This document shows positions 10,670-22,119 of a stretch of 64,000 bases of DNA, in pieces. The notes under the pieces were generated by a model, which did no database searches, was not told where the DNA came from, and saw only the letters and a program-made list of their open reading frames with translations. Origin of the DNA: Erwinia psidii (GTDB taxonomy: Bacteria > Pseudomonadota > Gammaproteobacteria > Enterobacterales > Enterobacteriaceae); the NCBI RefSeq assembly GCF_003846135.1, contig NZ_RHHM01000012.1, positions 62,001-126,000 of the forward strand. The letters are read 5' to 3'. Each line of letters begins with the position of its first letter. The stretch's first letter is position 1. Made by a program: the position numbers and the translations under genes.

Positions 10670-11641
10670 TCAGAACTCGCGTTGAACCGACATGTGCGCT
10701 AATGCTTCGAGTGCGCTACGCCAGGGTGATTCTGGTAATGCTCTGAGCGCGGCAATCGCTTTATCGGCTTCCTGTTCTGCGATCTTACGCGTCCATACCA
10801 GTGAACCGCATTGATGCATGGTTTCCAGCACAGGCTTCAATAAATGGCGACCATTTCCCTGCTCAATGGCACTCCGAATCATTGCCGATTGCTCTGGTGT
10901 ACCGTTACGCATGGCATGAAGCAGGGGAAGTGTAGGTTTTCCTTCGCTAAGGTCATCTCCAACGTTTTTACCAAGGGTTTTGCCGTCAGCGTCATAATCC
11001 AGCAAGTCATCAATTAACTGAAATGCAGTTCCAATAAATCGACCATAATTCTGCACCCCTTTTTCCTGCTCGGGCGTGGCACAGGCAAGGATCGCAGAAG
11101 ATTGCGCGGCAGCTTCAAACAGACGCGCCGTCTTACTGTAAATCACCCGCATGTAGGTCTCTTCGCTGATATCTGGATCGTTGCAGTTCATCAGCTGCAG
11201 CATTTCACCTTCGGTAATCACGTTCAGGGCTTCAGACATCAGGGCCAGTACGGGCAAAGAGCCAAGCCCAGCCATCATCTGGCATGCGCGGGTATAGATA
11301 AAATCCCCTACCAGAACGCTGGCAGCGTTGCCAAAGGTCGCGTTAGCGGTGGCTTTGCCGCGACGCATGTCTGACTCATCAACCACATCATCATGCAACA
11401 GTGTGGCGGTATGAATGAATTCGATCACCGCGGCTACGGTAATGTGTTGTTTACCATCGTAATTAAGCGCACGAGCTGTCAAAGCGGCGATCATTGGGCG
11501 AATACGTTTCCCCCCGCTGTTAATGATGTAGTAACCCATCTGATTGATGAGGGGAACCTCAGAATTCAGCTGTTCAAGAATTGTAGTATTAATGTCCGCC
11601 ATGTCTTGCGCGGTGAGTTCGTTTATCTGTTCTAAGTTCAT
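10670..11641 (-). CDS. ispB: Octaprenyl diphosphate synthase IspB
   Basis: IspB makes the C40 side chain of ubiquinone and menaquinone by adding isopentenyl units to farnesyl diphosphate. The 323-residue protein has both aspartate-rich motifs of trans-prenyltransferases: LLHDDVVDESD (about residues 81-91) and LIDDLLDYDAD (about 208-218). It is divergent from rplU-rpmA across 257 bases, the standard enterobacterial arrangement. Confidence 0.97.
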   Translation of the reverse strand: MNLEQINELTAQDMADINTTILEQLNSEVPLINQMGYYIINSGGKRIRPMIAALTARALNYDGKQHITVAAVIEFIHTATLLHDDVVDESDMRRGKATANATFGNAASVLVGDFIYTRACQMMAGLGSLPVLALMSEALNVITEGEMLQLMNCNDPDISEETYMRVIYSKTARLFEAAAQSSAILACATPEQEKGVQNYGRFIGTAFQLIDDLLDYDADGKTLGKNVGDDLSEGKPTLPLLHAMRNGTPEQSAMIRSAIEQGNGRHLLKPVLETMHQCGSLVWTRKIAEQEADKAIAALRALPESPWRSALEALAHMSVQREF

Positions 11642-11799
11642 CAGTTTGTTCAGCTATTGCTCAGTGTACTGCTATGATAAGCGTCTTTACCCGTGCCTGC
11701 GGCAATGAGTAATGTATAACAGATTGTACTTGAAAATCCCGGTGGAGAAACGTTTGCATACGTTTTGCATTTTTTTCTGCAATACCCTGCAACAGCCCC

Positions 11800-11828
11800 T
11801 TGTCATTGCCTGTGAACTTGCGTAGAAT
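11800..11828 (+). promoter_or_regulatory. Probable sigma-70 promoter of rplU-rpmA
   Basis: TTGTCA (11800-11805) and TAGAAT (11823-11828) are separated by 17 bases and followed by a GC-rich discriminator TCGCGCCC. Such discriminators are typical of stringently controlled ribosomal protein promoters. The 5' leader to rplU would be about 65 bases. Confidence 0.7.
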
Positions 11829-11871
11829 TCGCGCCCTATTGTGAATATTTATAGCGCGGCCTGAAACCTAA

Positions 11872-12210
<339 letters not shown>

Positions 12211-12222
12211 GAGGAGATCTGA

Positions 12223-12483
<261 letters not shown>

Positions 12484-12531
12484 GGTTTTCGTGCCCGAGA
12501 GCGCTATGTAACAGCACTTTCAGCAGCGAAT

Positions 12532-12563
12532 AAAAAGCCCCGCTAATAATTGCGGGGCTTTTT
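12532..12563 (+). terminator. Terminator after rpmA
   Basis: AAAAAGCCCCGC and GCGGGGCTTTTT form a 12-bp stem around an 8-base loop. It is the only clear element in the first half of the 319-base rpmA-obgE gap, where E. coli carries yhbE. Confidence 0.9.
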
Positions 12564-12678
12564 ACATTCTGCTTTCAGCCTGTTGGCGCTAAAGTCAGCA
12601 GGTCCACCGCAATTTTTTTGCTGTACACTTTATCTGTCAGGTTGCACGATGTCTTGAGAACTCCCTTTCAGGAGCGTA

Positions 12679-13981
<1,303 letters not shown>

Positions 13982-13988
13982 TGCATTA

Positions 13989-14018
13989 AAGGGACACAAT
14001 TTGTGTCCTTTTTTTTAT
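13989..14018 (+). terminator. Terminator after obgE
   Basis: GGACACAA and TTGTGTCC form a hairpin followed by at least eight T residues, starting about 10 bases after the obgE stop. Confidence 0.88.
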
Positions 14019-14140
14019 TATCTTTTGCCAGAAACGCCTTCATCTCCTGCCTGTGGACAAAGGCTTGCAAGGGCGCAAATCGTATCTGGCAATTGGTCAT
14101 TTCTACTTATTTCCGGGCGATAAAAACGACCGGCTGCAGC

Positions 14141-15196
14141 TTAATTCAGTTTAGTGGGTAGCCAACAGCTAGCGTTTAAGCCGCTACGCTCCAGGCGGTT
14201 ACTTAAACGTAGTTCTCCGCAATGAATTTGTGCAATTCGCTGGACGATATTAAGTCCCAGTCCACTTCCTCCATAACGCTGATCCATACGGCGAAATGCT
14301 TTGGTCATGTCTGATGCACAGCAGGGATCGATACCGGGACCTTCATCCTGAACCGTAAAGCTACTGCCGTGTTTTTCCTGTTGTACAATCAGGCTGATAT
14401 GGCTACCTTTTGGGCTGTATCTGCAGGCATTTTCAAGCAAATTACGTAGCATTAACCTTAGCAATACGGCGTCACCCTGAATATGGTGTGTTACATCGCC
14501 ATGCAGGCTGAGCGTCTGATTACGCAGGGTCAGCATTTCGATCATTTCAGCCCGTAATGGTTCAAACACCTGTTGCCAACTGACAACCTGATAATGGCCG
14601 CTTGCCAGCGCCTGTCCTGCCCTTGAGAGCATCAACAGTTGCTCAATGACGAGTACCAGTTGATCAATGCGCTGAACCAACATAGGCCCCTGTGCAATAC
14701 CCTGTTGCTCAAGCAACTCAAGATGCAGCCGTAATCCGGCAAGTGGGGTTCTTAGCTCATGTGCTGCGTCTGCGGTGAACAGCCGTTCCTGTTGCAAGGT
14801 ATTATCCAGCCTGGCCAAAAGCTGATTCATTGCTCCGGTTACCGCCGCGATCTCAGTCATGTCAGAAAAATGTGGCAGAGGAGTTAGCTTATCCGCAGAA
14901 CGTTCTGACAGACTTTTTTGCAGTGATTGCAAGGGGCGGATAACCCAGCTTATTGCCCAGAATGACAGTAATAAGGTAAAGCAAACCATCACCACGGATG
15001 GGAGCAACAAAGAGGCGATTGCTTCGTGTATCTCTCTTTCAACCCGCTCATTACGTGCGTGTGCTGAAAGTGTTTCATTGACCAGAAAGCCTATCTGCTC
15101 GCGGCTTTCGTGCCACAACCAGGCAGCGCTGATCAACTGGCAGGCCGTCAGTATAAGGGCCAGCATAATCAATAAACGCCGACGCATGCTGTTCAC
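14141..15196 (-). CDS. basS: Sensor histidine kinase BasS/PmrB
   Basis: BasS/PmrB senses Fe3+, Al3+ and mild acid and phosphorylates BasR/PmrA, controlling lipid A modification and polymyxin resistance. Two membrane helices (about residues 7-27 and 63-87) flank a short periplasmic loop containing two ExxE motifs (ERVE and EIHE), the type that binds Fe3+ in Salmonella PmrB. The phosphoacceptor box is ADAAHELRTPLAG, followed by N-box LLENACRYSP, G1 DEGPGI and G2 GSGLGLNIV. It is 351 residues and overlaps basR by 4 bases. In E. coli the pair is next to eptA, not here. Confidence 0.9.
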   Translation of the reverse strand: MNSMRRRLLIMLALILTACQLISAAWLWHESREQIGFLVNETLSAHARNERVEREIHEAIASLLLPSVVMVCFTLLLSFWAISWVIRPLQSLQKSLSERSADKLTPLPHFSDMTEIAAVTGAMNQLLARLDNTLQQERLFTADAAHELRTPLAGLRLHLELLEQQGIAQGPMLVQRIDQLVLVIEQLLMLSRAGQALASGHYQVVSWQQVFEPLRAEMIEMLTLRNQTLSLHGDVTHHIQGDAVLLRLMLRNLLENACRYSPKGSHISLIVQQEKHGSSFTVQDEGPGIDPCCASDMTKAFRRMDQRYGGSGLGLNIVQRIAQIHCGELRLSNRLERSGLNASCWLPTKLN

Positions 15197-15855
15197 GATC
15201 TTTCTTCCAGACGATATCCAACGCCGCGCAACGTTTTGATACGATCCTTGCCCAGCTTGCGGCGCAAATTATGAATATGCACTTCTAACGTATTGGAGCT
15301 GGTATCATCCTGCCAACTGTAGAGGTCCTGTTGTAAGGTTTCCCGGTGAACTGTCTGACCAATTCTCATCAGCAGGCGGGTAAGCAACGCAAATTCTTTG
15401 GGGGTAATCTCCACTGGCTTGTTGTCCAGATAAACCTGCCTGGAAGAGAGGTTTAATGAGATATCGCCATGTTGCAGCAAATTATCACTTCGTCCCTGAT
15501 AACGACGGATCAACGCCCGAACGCGGGCTTTCAGTTCGACAAGGGCAAAAGGCTTGATCAGATAATCATCAGCACCCGCATCCAGTCCATTCACCCGGTC
15601 TTCCAGAGCATCGCGAGCCGTAAGTATCAGCACGGGCAAATCGACATGCTCTTTGCGCCATTGACGAAGCAGATCGCTTCCATCTCTGTCCGGCAAACCA
15701 AGGTCGAGTATGATCAGGCTATATTGCCCACTCAGCAACAGGGCACAAGCTTCTGCCCCCTTTGTTGCTGAGTCCACTGCGTAGCCCTCACTGGTAAGCG
15801 CCTGAACCAACCCGCTCAATAACAGAGCATCATCTTCCACAATCAATAGTTTCAT
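15193..15855 (-). CDS. basR: Response regulator BasR/PmrA
   Basis: This is an OmpR-family regulator with a receiver domain (residues 1-115) and a winged-helix DNA-binding domain (about 125-218). The phosphoacceptor Asp51 is in LIILDLGLPDRDG, the acidic pair is EDD at residues 7-9, and the conserved Lys is in LIKPF. The C-terminal domain ends EVHIHNLRRKLGKDRIKTLR, typical of PmrA. It is the first gene of basRS and starts only a few bases after the dacB stop on the same strand, so some readthrough from dacB is possible. Confidence 0.9.
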   Translation of the reverse strand: MKLLIVEDDALLLSGLVQALTSEGYAVDSATKGAEACALLLSGQYSLIILDLGLPDRDGSDLLRQWRKEHVDLPVLILTARDALEDRVNGLDAGADDYLIKPFALVELKARVRALIRRYQGRSDNLLQHGDISLNLSSRQVYLDNKPVEITPKEFALLTRLLMRIGQTVHRETLQQDLYSWQDDTSSNTLEVHIHNLRRKLGKDRIKTLRGVGYRLEERS

Positions 15856-15860
15856 GGTCG

Positions 15861-17294
15861 TCAGTTGTTTTGGTAAACATCTTTATAAAGTCGGCTTTCA
15901 AAGCGAACCAGCGGAATGCGACGCTGTTTTTGATCCTGTGGCGGAACAGCATAGCCAGAAAGATACTGAACAAAAGCCACGCGCTGACCGCTGACGGTGG
16001 TCATAAAACCAGCAAGATTGTAGACGCCTTGCAGTGAGCCCGTCTTGGCTGACACCTTGCCATCGACACCCGCCTCATGCAGACCGCCGCGATAACGCAA
16101 TGTGCCGTCATAACCTGCGAGAGGTAGCATGGAAATAAAGTTTAATTGCCGATCATTTTTTGCAATGTACTGCAACACTTGCATCATCGTGGCGGGAGAT
16201 ATCAGATCGTGTCGCGACAGGCCGGAACCATCAACCTGAATACTGTTGCCCAGATCAACATCAGCCTTTTGACGCAGGATTTGCCGCACAGCATCTGAAC
16301 CAGCGCGCCAGGTTCCAGGCACACCGAAGTGCTCGTGGCCAATGGTGCGAAATACGGTGTCCGCAATCATGTTGTCGGACTTCTTCAGCATAATTTTCAA
16401 CAGATCGTGCAACGGTGCAGACTGCGTTTCTGCGAGTACACTGGCCGGAGGAGTGACTTGTGTCTGACGCACCAGATGGCCTGAATAGTCGATACCGGCA
16501 TTCTGCAATTCTGCTTTCATCAAAGCACCGGCATAGCTGGCACCATCCTGGATAGCAAAGGCTAACGGCAGGGGCTCTGCACGTTGAGTCATACAGCCAG
16601 TAAGGGTAAAGCGGTTCAGTTCGCCCGGCATAACGTCCAGTTCACAATATTGTCCATCGGATGATCCTCGTGCCAGCGTGCGCACTTCGCTGAACATATT
16701 GACCGGATAGTAAGATGCCACGCGAATAAAAGCCTTATCTCCCGGGGTAGGGGCACTGTAAAGCGATACAGAGAAGCAATTGCGGTCGACGATAGCAGCT
16801 CCCGGAGGTGCGCTGAAACACTGGGTAAGGTCGTTCCATGGCCAGCCTGGCGCTTTATCATGACTGGCAAAAACGGAGGTATCGATGACCAGATTCCCCT
16901 GAATGTGCTGGATGCCCTGCTTTTTGAGCGAGGAAACCATGTTGCGTAAATCCTGTCGTGTCAGCGTGGGATCGCCGCCGAAGCGTGCGACGAGATCGCC
17001 TTGTAGCGTTCCATCACTGATTTTTCCCTTACTTTCCAGCTGGGTATGAAAACGGTAATCAGGTCCCAGTTGCAGTAACGCCGCCAGTGCAGTAATCACT
17101 TTCATGGTGCTGGCCGGAAGCGCCATCTGCTTGCTGTGATAGTCGATTGAAGGGGTGCTTGCGCCTATTTTTTGGACAATCAGTGTCAGATTTGCGCCGT
17201 CAGGAAGATACTGGGTGTAGTCTTCGACCTGAGCAGCGTGAACATTTAGTATAAATGCGCTGGTCAGAGCGGTTATAAATGATGAAAATCGCAT
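15861..17294 (-). CDS. dacB: D-alanyl-D-alanine carboxypeptidase/endopeptidase PBP4 (DacB)
   Basis: PBP4 trims stem peptides and cleaves D-Ala-mDAP cross-links in the periplasm. The start MRFSSFITALTSAFILNVHA is a signal peptide ending near residue 20. Catalytic motifs are SxxK at STMK (62-65), SxN in KKSDNM and KTG in SAKTGSLQ. At 477 residues it is the same length as E. coli DacB, which supports this start over a 43-codon upstream extension. It is divergent from greA. Confidence 0.95.
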   Translation of the reverse strand: MRFSSFITALTSAFILNVHAAQVEDYTQYLPDGANLTLIVQKIGASTPSIDYHSKQMALPASTMKVITALAALLQLGPDYRFHTQLESKGKISDGTLQGDLVARFGGDPTLTRQDLRNMVSSLKKQGIQHIQGNLVIDTSVFASHDKAPGWPWNDLTQCFSAPPGAAIVDRNCFSVSLYSAPTPGDKAFIRVASYYPVNMFSEVRTLARGSSDGQYCELDVMPGELNRFTLTGCMTQRAEPLPLAFAIQDGASYAGALMKAELQNAGIDYSGHLVRQTQVTPPASVLAETQSAPLHDLLKIMLKKSDNMIADTVFRTIGHEHFGVPGTWRAGSDAVRQILRQKADVDLGNSIQVDGSGLSRHDLISPATMMQVLQYIAKNDRQLNFISMLPLAGYDGTLRYRGGLHEAGVDGKVSAKTGSLQGVYNLAGFMTTVSGQRVAFVQYLSGYAVPPQDQKQRRIPLVRFESRLYKDVYQNN

Positions 17295-17542
17295 AATCTC
17301 GCGTTTACTGGCAGGTGATGTTGCCATACTACGGTGCTTCAAGGTGTAAAGTAAACGATGACCCACCCGGAACTCTGCGGTAAAATACGTATCAAAATGC
17401 AAAATCTTCAGGCCCTGAGACATACCTCCGGGTCGGCGTTATTTTTTTGTAATTCAGAGGCAAGCGCCGCAGAACGCGTTTTCTGCATCAACCTGTCAGG
17501 ATGACTGAATTTTGCACAGGACAGAGTTTACGAGGTATTGAG

Positions 17543-18019
17543 ATGAATCAGATTCCAATGACGTTAAGGGGCGCCGAGAGACTGCGCGAAGAGCTGGAAG
17601 AGCTGAAAACCATTAAACGCCCCAGAATTATTGCCTCGATTGCTGAAGCGCGTGAGCACGGCGATTTAAAAGAGAATGCAGAGTATCATGCGGCGCGCGA
17701 AGAGCAGGGGTTCTGCGAAGGTCGAATTCAGGAAATTGAAGCCAAGTTGTCTAATGCACAGGTGATTGATGTCACTAAAATGAATGCAAATGGCCGTATC
17801 ATTTTTGGCTCCACCGTTACTGTATTAAATCTGGAGACAGATGAAGAGTCGACTTACCGTATAGTTGGCGACGACGAGGCTGATTTCAAACAAAATTTGA
17901 TTTCCGTGAACTCGCCAATGGCACGAGGTTTGATTGGTAAAGAAGTGGATGATATTACCGTTATTAAAACCCCGGGTGGTGACGTTGAGTATGAGATTCT
18001 TAAGGTCCAATATCTCTGA
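17543..18019 (+). CDS. greA: Transcription elongation factor GreA
   Basis: GreA rescues backtracked RNA polymerase by stimulating transcript cleavage through its coiled-coil tip. The 158-residue protein has the N-terminal coiled coil (residues 1-75, with the tip region [20 protein letters not shown] carrying the acidic pair) and a globular C-terminus ending [13 protein letters not shown]. The ATG is chosen by family match over an in-frame GTG/ATG region 14 codons upstream. A bidirectional terminator separates it from yhbY. Confidence 0.97.
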   Translation: MNQIPMTLRGAERLREELEELKTIKRPRIIASIAEAREHGDLKENAEYHAAREEQGFCEGRIQEIEAKLSNAQVIDVTKMNANGRIIFGSTVTVLNLETDEESTYRIVGDDEADFKQNLISVNSPMARGLIGKEVDDITVIKTPGGDVEYEILKVQYL

Positions 18020-18060
18020 ACGCCAGGCGGTTAATCACTTCCGCAGATTGTAAAGAAAGG

Positions 18061-18083
18061 AAAAGGCCGCGAAGCGGCCTTTT
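18061..18083 (+). terminator. Bidirectional terminator between greA and yhbY
   Basis: AAAAGGCCGC-GAA-GCGGCCTTTT is a 10-bp perfect hairpin with T/A tails on both strands, placed between the two convergent genes. Confidence 0.85.
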
Positions 18084-18139
18084 ATCAGCATCAGAGGCGT
18101 GGCAATTTCTCTTGGTTGATTTCAGGCAGTTTCCTGAAA

Positions 18140-18433
18140 TCAGCGTGGAAGGGAAATTTTACCTTCCTTTGAGGGGCGGTAAAGCACCAGTGTTTTACCG
18201 ATCACCTGCACGTTAGCGGCATTGGTCTCACGTACGATAGCATCGACAACCAGGCTTTTCGTCTCACGGTCTTCCGTGGCGATTTTAACCTTAATAAGTT
18301 CGTGGTGTTCCAGTGCCTGTTCGATTTCGGCCAGCACTCCTTCGGTCAGGCCATTGTTACCCAGCATTACTACGGGTTTCAGAGGGTGGGCCAGTCCTTT
18401 CAGGTGTTGTTTTTGTTTGGTACTCAGATTCAT
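18140..18433 (-). CDS. yhbY: CRM-domain RNA-binding protein YhbY
   Basis: YhbY is a stand-alone CRM (KH-like) domain that associates with pre-50S ribosomal particles. The 97-residue protein contains the GxxG-like motif VMLGNNGLTEGVLAEI and the motif HELIKVKIA. It is divergent from rlmE, another 50S-maturation gene, as in E. coli. Confidence 0.94.
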   Translation of the reverse strand: MNLSTKQKQHLKGLAHPLKPVVMLGNNGLTEGVLAEIEQALEHHELIKVKIATEDRETKSLVVDAIVRETNAANVQVIGKTLVLYRPSKEGKISLPR

Positions 18434-18560
18434 CGTATTTTTTACTTACATTGGGATTGAAAACGGGTCATTCTACCGCCATCTCAGGTATATCGCCAAA
18501 TCGGCGTGGTTGTTTGCGTGGTTTATTTATCGCATACGTTGAATCATAGTTGGAAATTGT

Positions 18561-19190
18561 ATGACTGGTAAAAAGCGTTCGGCCAGTTCCAGCCGCTGGT
18601 TACAGGAACACTTTAGCGATAAATATGTGCTTGAGGCACAGAAAAAAGGGCTACGCTCCCGTGCCTGGTTTAAACTTGATGAAATACAGCAAAGTGACAA
18701 GCTGTTTAAGCATGGTATGACGGTAGTTGACCTTGGTGCCGCACCGGGGGGCTGGTCACAATATGTGGTAACGCAGATTGGCAATAAAGGTCGCGTTATC
18801 GCTTGTGATATCCTGCCTATGGATCCCATCGTTGGCGTTGATTTCCTGCAGGGTGATTTTCGTGATGAACTGGTGCTGAAAGCGCTGATGGATCGTGTCG
18901 GAAATGACGAGATACAGGTTGTGATGTCAGATATGGCACCAAACATGACCGGAACACCAGAGGTTGATATCCCAAGATCAATGTATTTAGTTGAGCTTGC
19001 GCTGGAAATGTGTCGGGATGTACTGGCACCTGGCGGTAGTTTTTTAGTGAAAGTGTTTCAGGGAGATGGCTTTGAAGATTACCTCCGGGAAATTCGCTCC
19101 CTGTTTACGAAAGTAAAAATTCGTAAACCGGATTCTTCGCGCTCTCGTTCGCGCGAAGTGTACATTGTAGCGACTGGGCGCAAACTATAG
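18561..19190 (+). CDS. rlmE: 23S rRNA 2'-O-ribose methyltransferase RlmE (FtsJ/RrmJ)
   Basis: RlmE methylates U2552 in the A-loop of 23S rRNA on 50S subunits. The 209-residue protein has Lys38 (in RAWFKLDEI), the SAM site [12 protein letters not shown] (about residues 55-66), Asp124 in MSDMAP and Lys164 in FLVKVFQG. These are three members of the K-D-K-E catalytic set, and the final Glu is near the C-terminus (SREVYIV). It is followed by ftsH after 46 bases. Confidence 0.96.
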   Translation: MTGKKRSASSSRWLQEHFSDKYVLEAQKKGLRSRAWFKLDEIQQSDKLFKHGMTVVDLGAAPGGWSQYVVTQIGNKGRVIACDILPMDPIVGVDFLQGDFRDELVLKALMDRVGNDEIQVVMSDMAPNMTGTPEVDIPRSMYLVELALEMCRDVLAPGGSFLVKVFQGDGFEDYLREIRSLFTKVKIRKPDSSRSRSREVYIVATGRKL

Positions 19191-19236
19191 TACCCTACGC
19201 TGTCTGTTAACACAGTTGTAATATGAGGTTAATCCC

Positions 19237-21177
19237 TTGAGTGACATGGCGAAAAACCTGATTCTTTGGTTAGTCATCGCAGTTGTGCTGATGTCGGTCT
19301 TCCAGAGCTTCGGGCCCAGCGAGTCAAACGGCCGTAGGGTTGATTACTCAACTTTCCTGTCCGAAGTGAATCAGGATCAGGTCCGCGAGGCGCGTATAAA
19401 CGGGCGTGAAATCAACGTTACCAAAAAAGACAGTAATCGATACACGACCTACATTCCCGTCAACGATCCCAAGTTACTCGATAACCTGTTGACTAAAAAT
19501 GTAAAAGTAGTTGGTGAACCGCCTGAAGAGCCGAGCCTGCTGGCATCGATCTTCATTTCCTGGTTCCCGATGCTCTTGCTTATCGGTGTCTGGATATTCT
19601 TTATGCGTCAGATGCAGGGCGGCGGCGGCAAGGGCGCGATGTCCTTTGGTAAAAGCAAAGCCCGTATGCTGACAGAAGATCAGATTAAAACCACTTTTGC
19701 TGATGTCGCAGGTTGCGATGAAGCGAAAGAGGAAGTGGGAGAGCTGGTTGAATACCTGCGTGAGCCAAGTCGCTTCCAGAAACTGGGTGGTAAAATCCCG
19801 AAAGGCGTGCTGATGGTCGGTCCTCCGGGTACCGGTAAAACATTGCTGGCCAAAGCCATTGCAGGTGAAGCAAAAGTACCATTTTTTACCATTTCAGGTT
19901 CTGATTTCGTAGAAATGTTCGTTGGTGTGGGTGCTTCACGCGTCCGTGACATGTTTGAGCAGGCAAAGAAAGCCGCACCTTGCATCATCTTTATTGATGA
20001 GATAGATGCTGTCGGTCGCCAGCGTGGCGCTGGCTTGGGCGGTGGTCATGATGAACGAGAGCAGACGCTGAACCAGATGCTGGTTGAGATGGATGGTTTC
20101 GAAGGCAACGAAGGCATTATCGTTATTGCCGCCACTAACCGGCCTGATGTGCTTGATCCTGCGCTGCTACGACCTGGTCGTTTTGACAGGCAGGTTGTCG
20201 TAGGTCTTCCTGATGTACGTGGCCGTGAGCAAATTCTGAAAGTTCATATGCGCCGTGTTCCGTTGGCCACCGATATTGATGCAGCAATTATTGCACGTGG
20301 TACGCCAGGCTTTTCCGGTGCGGACCTCGCGAATCTGGTGAACGAAGCCGCCCTGTTCGCTGCTCGTGGTAATCGCCGTGTCGTGTCGATGGTTGAGTTC
20401 GAGAAGGCGAAAGACAAGATCATGATGGGAGCAGAACGTCGCTCCATGGTGATGACCGAGGCACAGAAGGAATCCACCGCCTACCATGAAGCAGGCCATG
20501 CCATCATTGGTCGACTGGTTCCTGAACATGATCCGGTTCATAAAGTCACCATCATTCCTCGTGGTCGCGCATTGGGCGTCACCTTCTTCCTACCTGAAGG
20601 TGATGCAATCAGTGCCAGTCGCCAGAAACTGGAAAGCCAGATTTCCACTCTGTATGGCGGCCGCCTGGCGGAAGAGATTATTTATGGTGTTGAGCACGTT
20701 TCTACCGGTGCATCTAATGACATCAAGGTTGCAACATCCATAGCGCGTAACATGGTAACGCAATGGGGCTTCTCAGAGAAACTGGGTCCGCTATTGTATG
20801 CAGAAGAAGAAGGTGAAGTTTTCCTTGGTCGTTCTGTCGCCAAAGCGAAGCACATGTCTGATGAAACTGCCCGCATTATCGACCAGGAAGTCAAATCACT
20901 GGTGGAAGGCAACTATGAGCGTGCCCGTCGTATCCTGAATGAAAATATGGATATCCTTCATGCAATGAAAGATGCGCTAATGAAGTATGAAACCATTGAT
21001 GCTCCGCAGATTGACGATCTGATGGCACGTCGTGAAGTGCGACCGCCTGCGGGTTGGGAAGATCCCGGAACTAATAATTCTGATAATAATGGTACGCCAA
21101 AGGCACCGCGACCGGTTGATGAACCGCGAGTGCCAAATCCAGGTAACACCATGTCAGAGCAGATGGGCGATAAATAA
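19237..21177 (+). CDS. ftsH: ATP-dependent membrane zinc protease FtsH
   Basis: FtsH is a membrane-bound AAA+ protease that degrades LpxC, sigma-32 and misassembled membrane proteins. It has two N-terminal helices (about residues 7-25 and 100-122), Walker A GPPGTGKT, Walker [12 protein letters not shown], the SRH and the zinc motif YHEAGHAI (His near 417 and 421). The start is given as the TTG at 19237 with AGG 9 bases upstream, the form annotated in E. coli; the ATG at 19246 is the alternative. The product is 646 residues. Confidence 0.96.
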   Translation: MSDMAKNLILWLVIAVVLMSVFQSFGPSESNGRRVDYSTFLSEVNQDQVREARINGREINVTKKDSNRYTTYIPVNDPKLLDNLLTKNVKVVGEPPEEPSLLASIFISWFPMLLLIGVWIFFMRQMQGGGGKGAMSFGKSKARMLTEDQIKTTFADVAGCDEAKEEVGELVEYLREPSRFQKLGGKIPKGVLMVGPPGTGKTLLAKAIAGEAKVPFFTISGSDFVEMFVGVGASRVRDMFEQAKKAAPCIIFIDEIDAVGRQRGAGLGGGHDEREQTLNQMLVEMDGFEGNEGIIVIAATNRPDVLDPALLRPGRFDRQVVVGLPDVRGREQILKVHMRRVPLATDIDAAIIARGTPGFSGADLANLVNEAALFAARGNRRVVSMVEFEKAKDKIMMGAERRSMVMTEAQKESTAYHEAGHAIIGRLVPEHDPVHKVTIIPRGRALGVTFFLPEGDAISASRQKLESQISTLYGGRLAEEIIYGVEHVSTGASNDIKVATSIARNMVTQWGFSEKLGPLLYAEEEGEVFLGRSVAKAKHMSDETARIIDQEVKSLVEGNYERARRILNENMDILHAMKDALMKYETIDAPQIDDLMARREVRPPAGWEDPGTNNSDNNGTPKAPRPVDEPRVPNPGNTMSEQMGDK

Positions 21178-21201
21178 TCCTGTCTTAGCGAGCCAACCAC
21201 A

Positions 21202-21227
21202 AACCCCGGCGCTGACCGGGGTTTTTT
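21202..21227 (+). terminator. Terminator after ftsH
   Basis: AACCCCGG and CCGGGGTT pair across a 6-base loop and are followed by a run of T. It lies about 25 bases after the stop codon. Confidence 0.88.
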
Positions 21228-21278
21228 ATATTCCAAAAACGCAATACGATCGGCAACCCCCTCAGGAGAGATACCGTT

Positions 21279-22115
21279 ATGAAGCTTTACGCCAGAGATT
21301 CCGTGCTCGATCTGTCACATCCCCATGTTATGGGTATTTTAAATGTGACGCCGGATTCTTTCTCAGATGGCGGCAAGCATAACGATTTAATTCAGGCGGT
21401 TACACACGCTAATGAGATGATCAATGCAGGTGCAACCATCATTGATATTGGTGGGGAGTCCACGCGTCCGGGAGCCAGTGAGATTAGCCTTGAGGAGGAA
21501 CTGGGGCGGGTGATACCGGTTGTGGAAGCAATTTCGCAGCGCTTTGAAGTGTGGATTTCAGTGGATACCTCTAAACCTGAGGTGATTCGTGAATCAGCAC
21601 AGGCTGGTGCACATTTAATTAATGACATCCGTTCATTACAGGAACCGGGAGCGTTGGAGGCTGCGGCAGCGACAGGGTTGCCGGTCAGTCTGATGCATAT
21701 GCAGGGAGAGCCACGCACCATGCAACAATCTCCCCACTACCGGCACTTGCTACGCGATGTTGAGGCATTTTTTGTTGAGCATATTTCCCGTTGTGAAGCC
21801 GCAGGAATAAAAAAAGAGCAGCTGCTGCTCGATCCCGGGTTTGGTTTTGGTAAGAATCTCGGTCACAATTATCAGTTGCTGGCGCACCTGGCTGATTTTC
21901 ATCGATTTGGTATACCGTTGCTGGTGGGAATGTCACGTAAGAGTATGATTGGTCAGTTGCTGAATGTCGGACCATCGCAGCGTCTGACCGGCAGCCTGGC
22001 TTGTGCCGTGATTGCCGCTATGCAGGGTGCGCACATTTTGCGTGTCCATGATGTTAAAGAAACCGTCGAAGCAATGCGCATCGTCGAAGCAACACTGTCA
22101 GCGAAGGAAGAGTAA
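21279..22115 (+). CDS. folP: Dihydropteroate synthase FolP
   Basis: FolP condenses p-aminobenzoate with hydroxymethyldihydropterin diphosphate in folate synthesis and is the sulfonamide target. The 278-residue TIM-barrel protein has the signatures [15 protein letters not shown] (about residues 17-31) and [12 protein letters not shown] (about 54-65), plus the loop GMSRKSMIG with the conserved Ser-Arg-Lys. GGAGAG precedes the ATG. It is followed by glmM after 4 bases, the usual pair. Confidence 0.97.
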   Translation: MKLYARDSVLDLSHPHVMGILNVTPDSFSDGGKHNDLIQAVTHANEMINAGATIIDIGGESTRPGASEISLEEELGRVIPVVEAISQRFEVWISVDTSKPEVIRESAQAGAHLINDIRSLQEPGALEAAAATGLPVSLMHMQGEPRTMQQSPHYRHLLRDVEAFFVEHISRCEAAGIKKEQLLLDPGFGFGKNLGHNYQLLAHLADFHRFGIPLLVGMSRKSMIGQLLNVGPSQRLTGSLACAVIAAMQGAHILRVHDVKETVEAMRIVEATLSAKEE

Positions 22116-22119
22116 CCCT

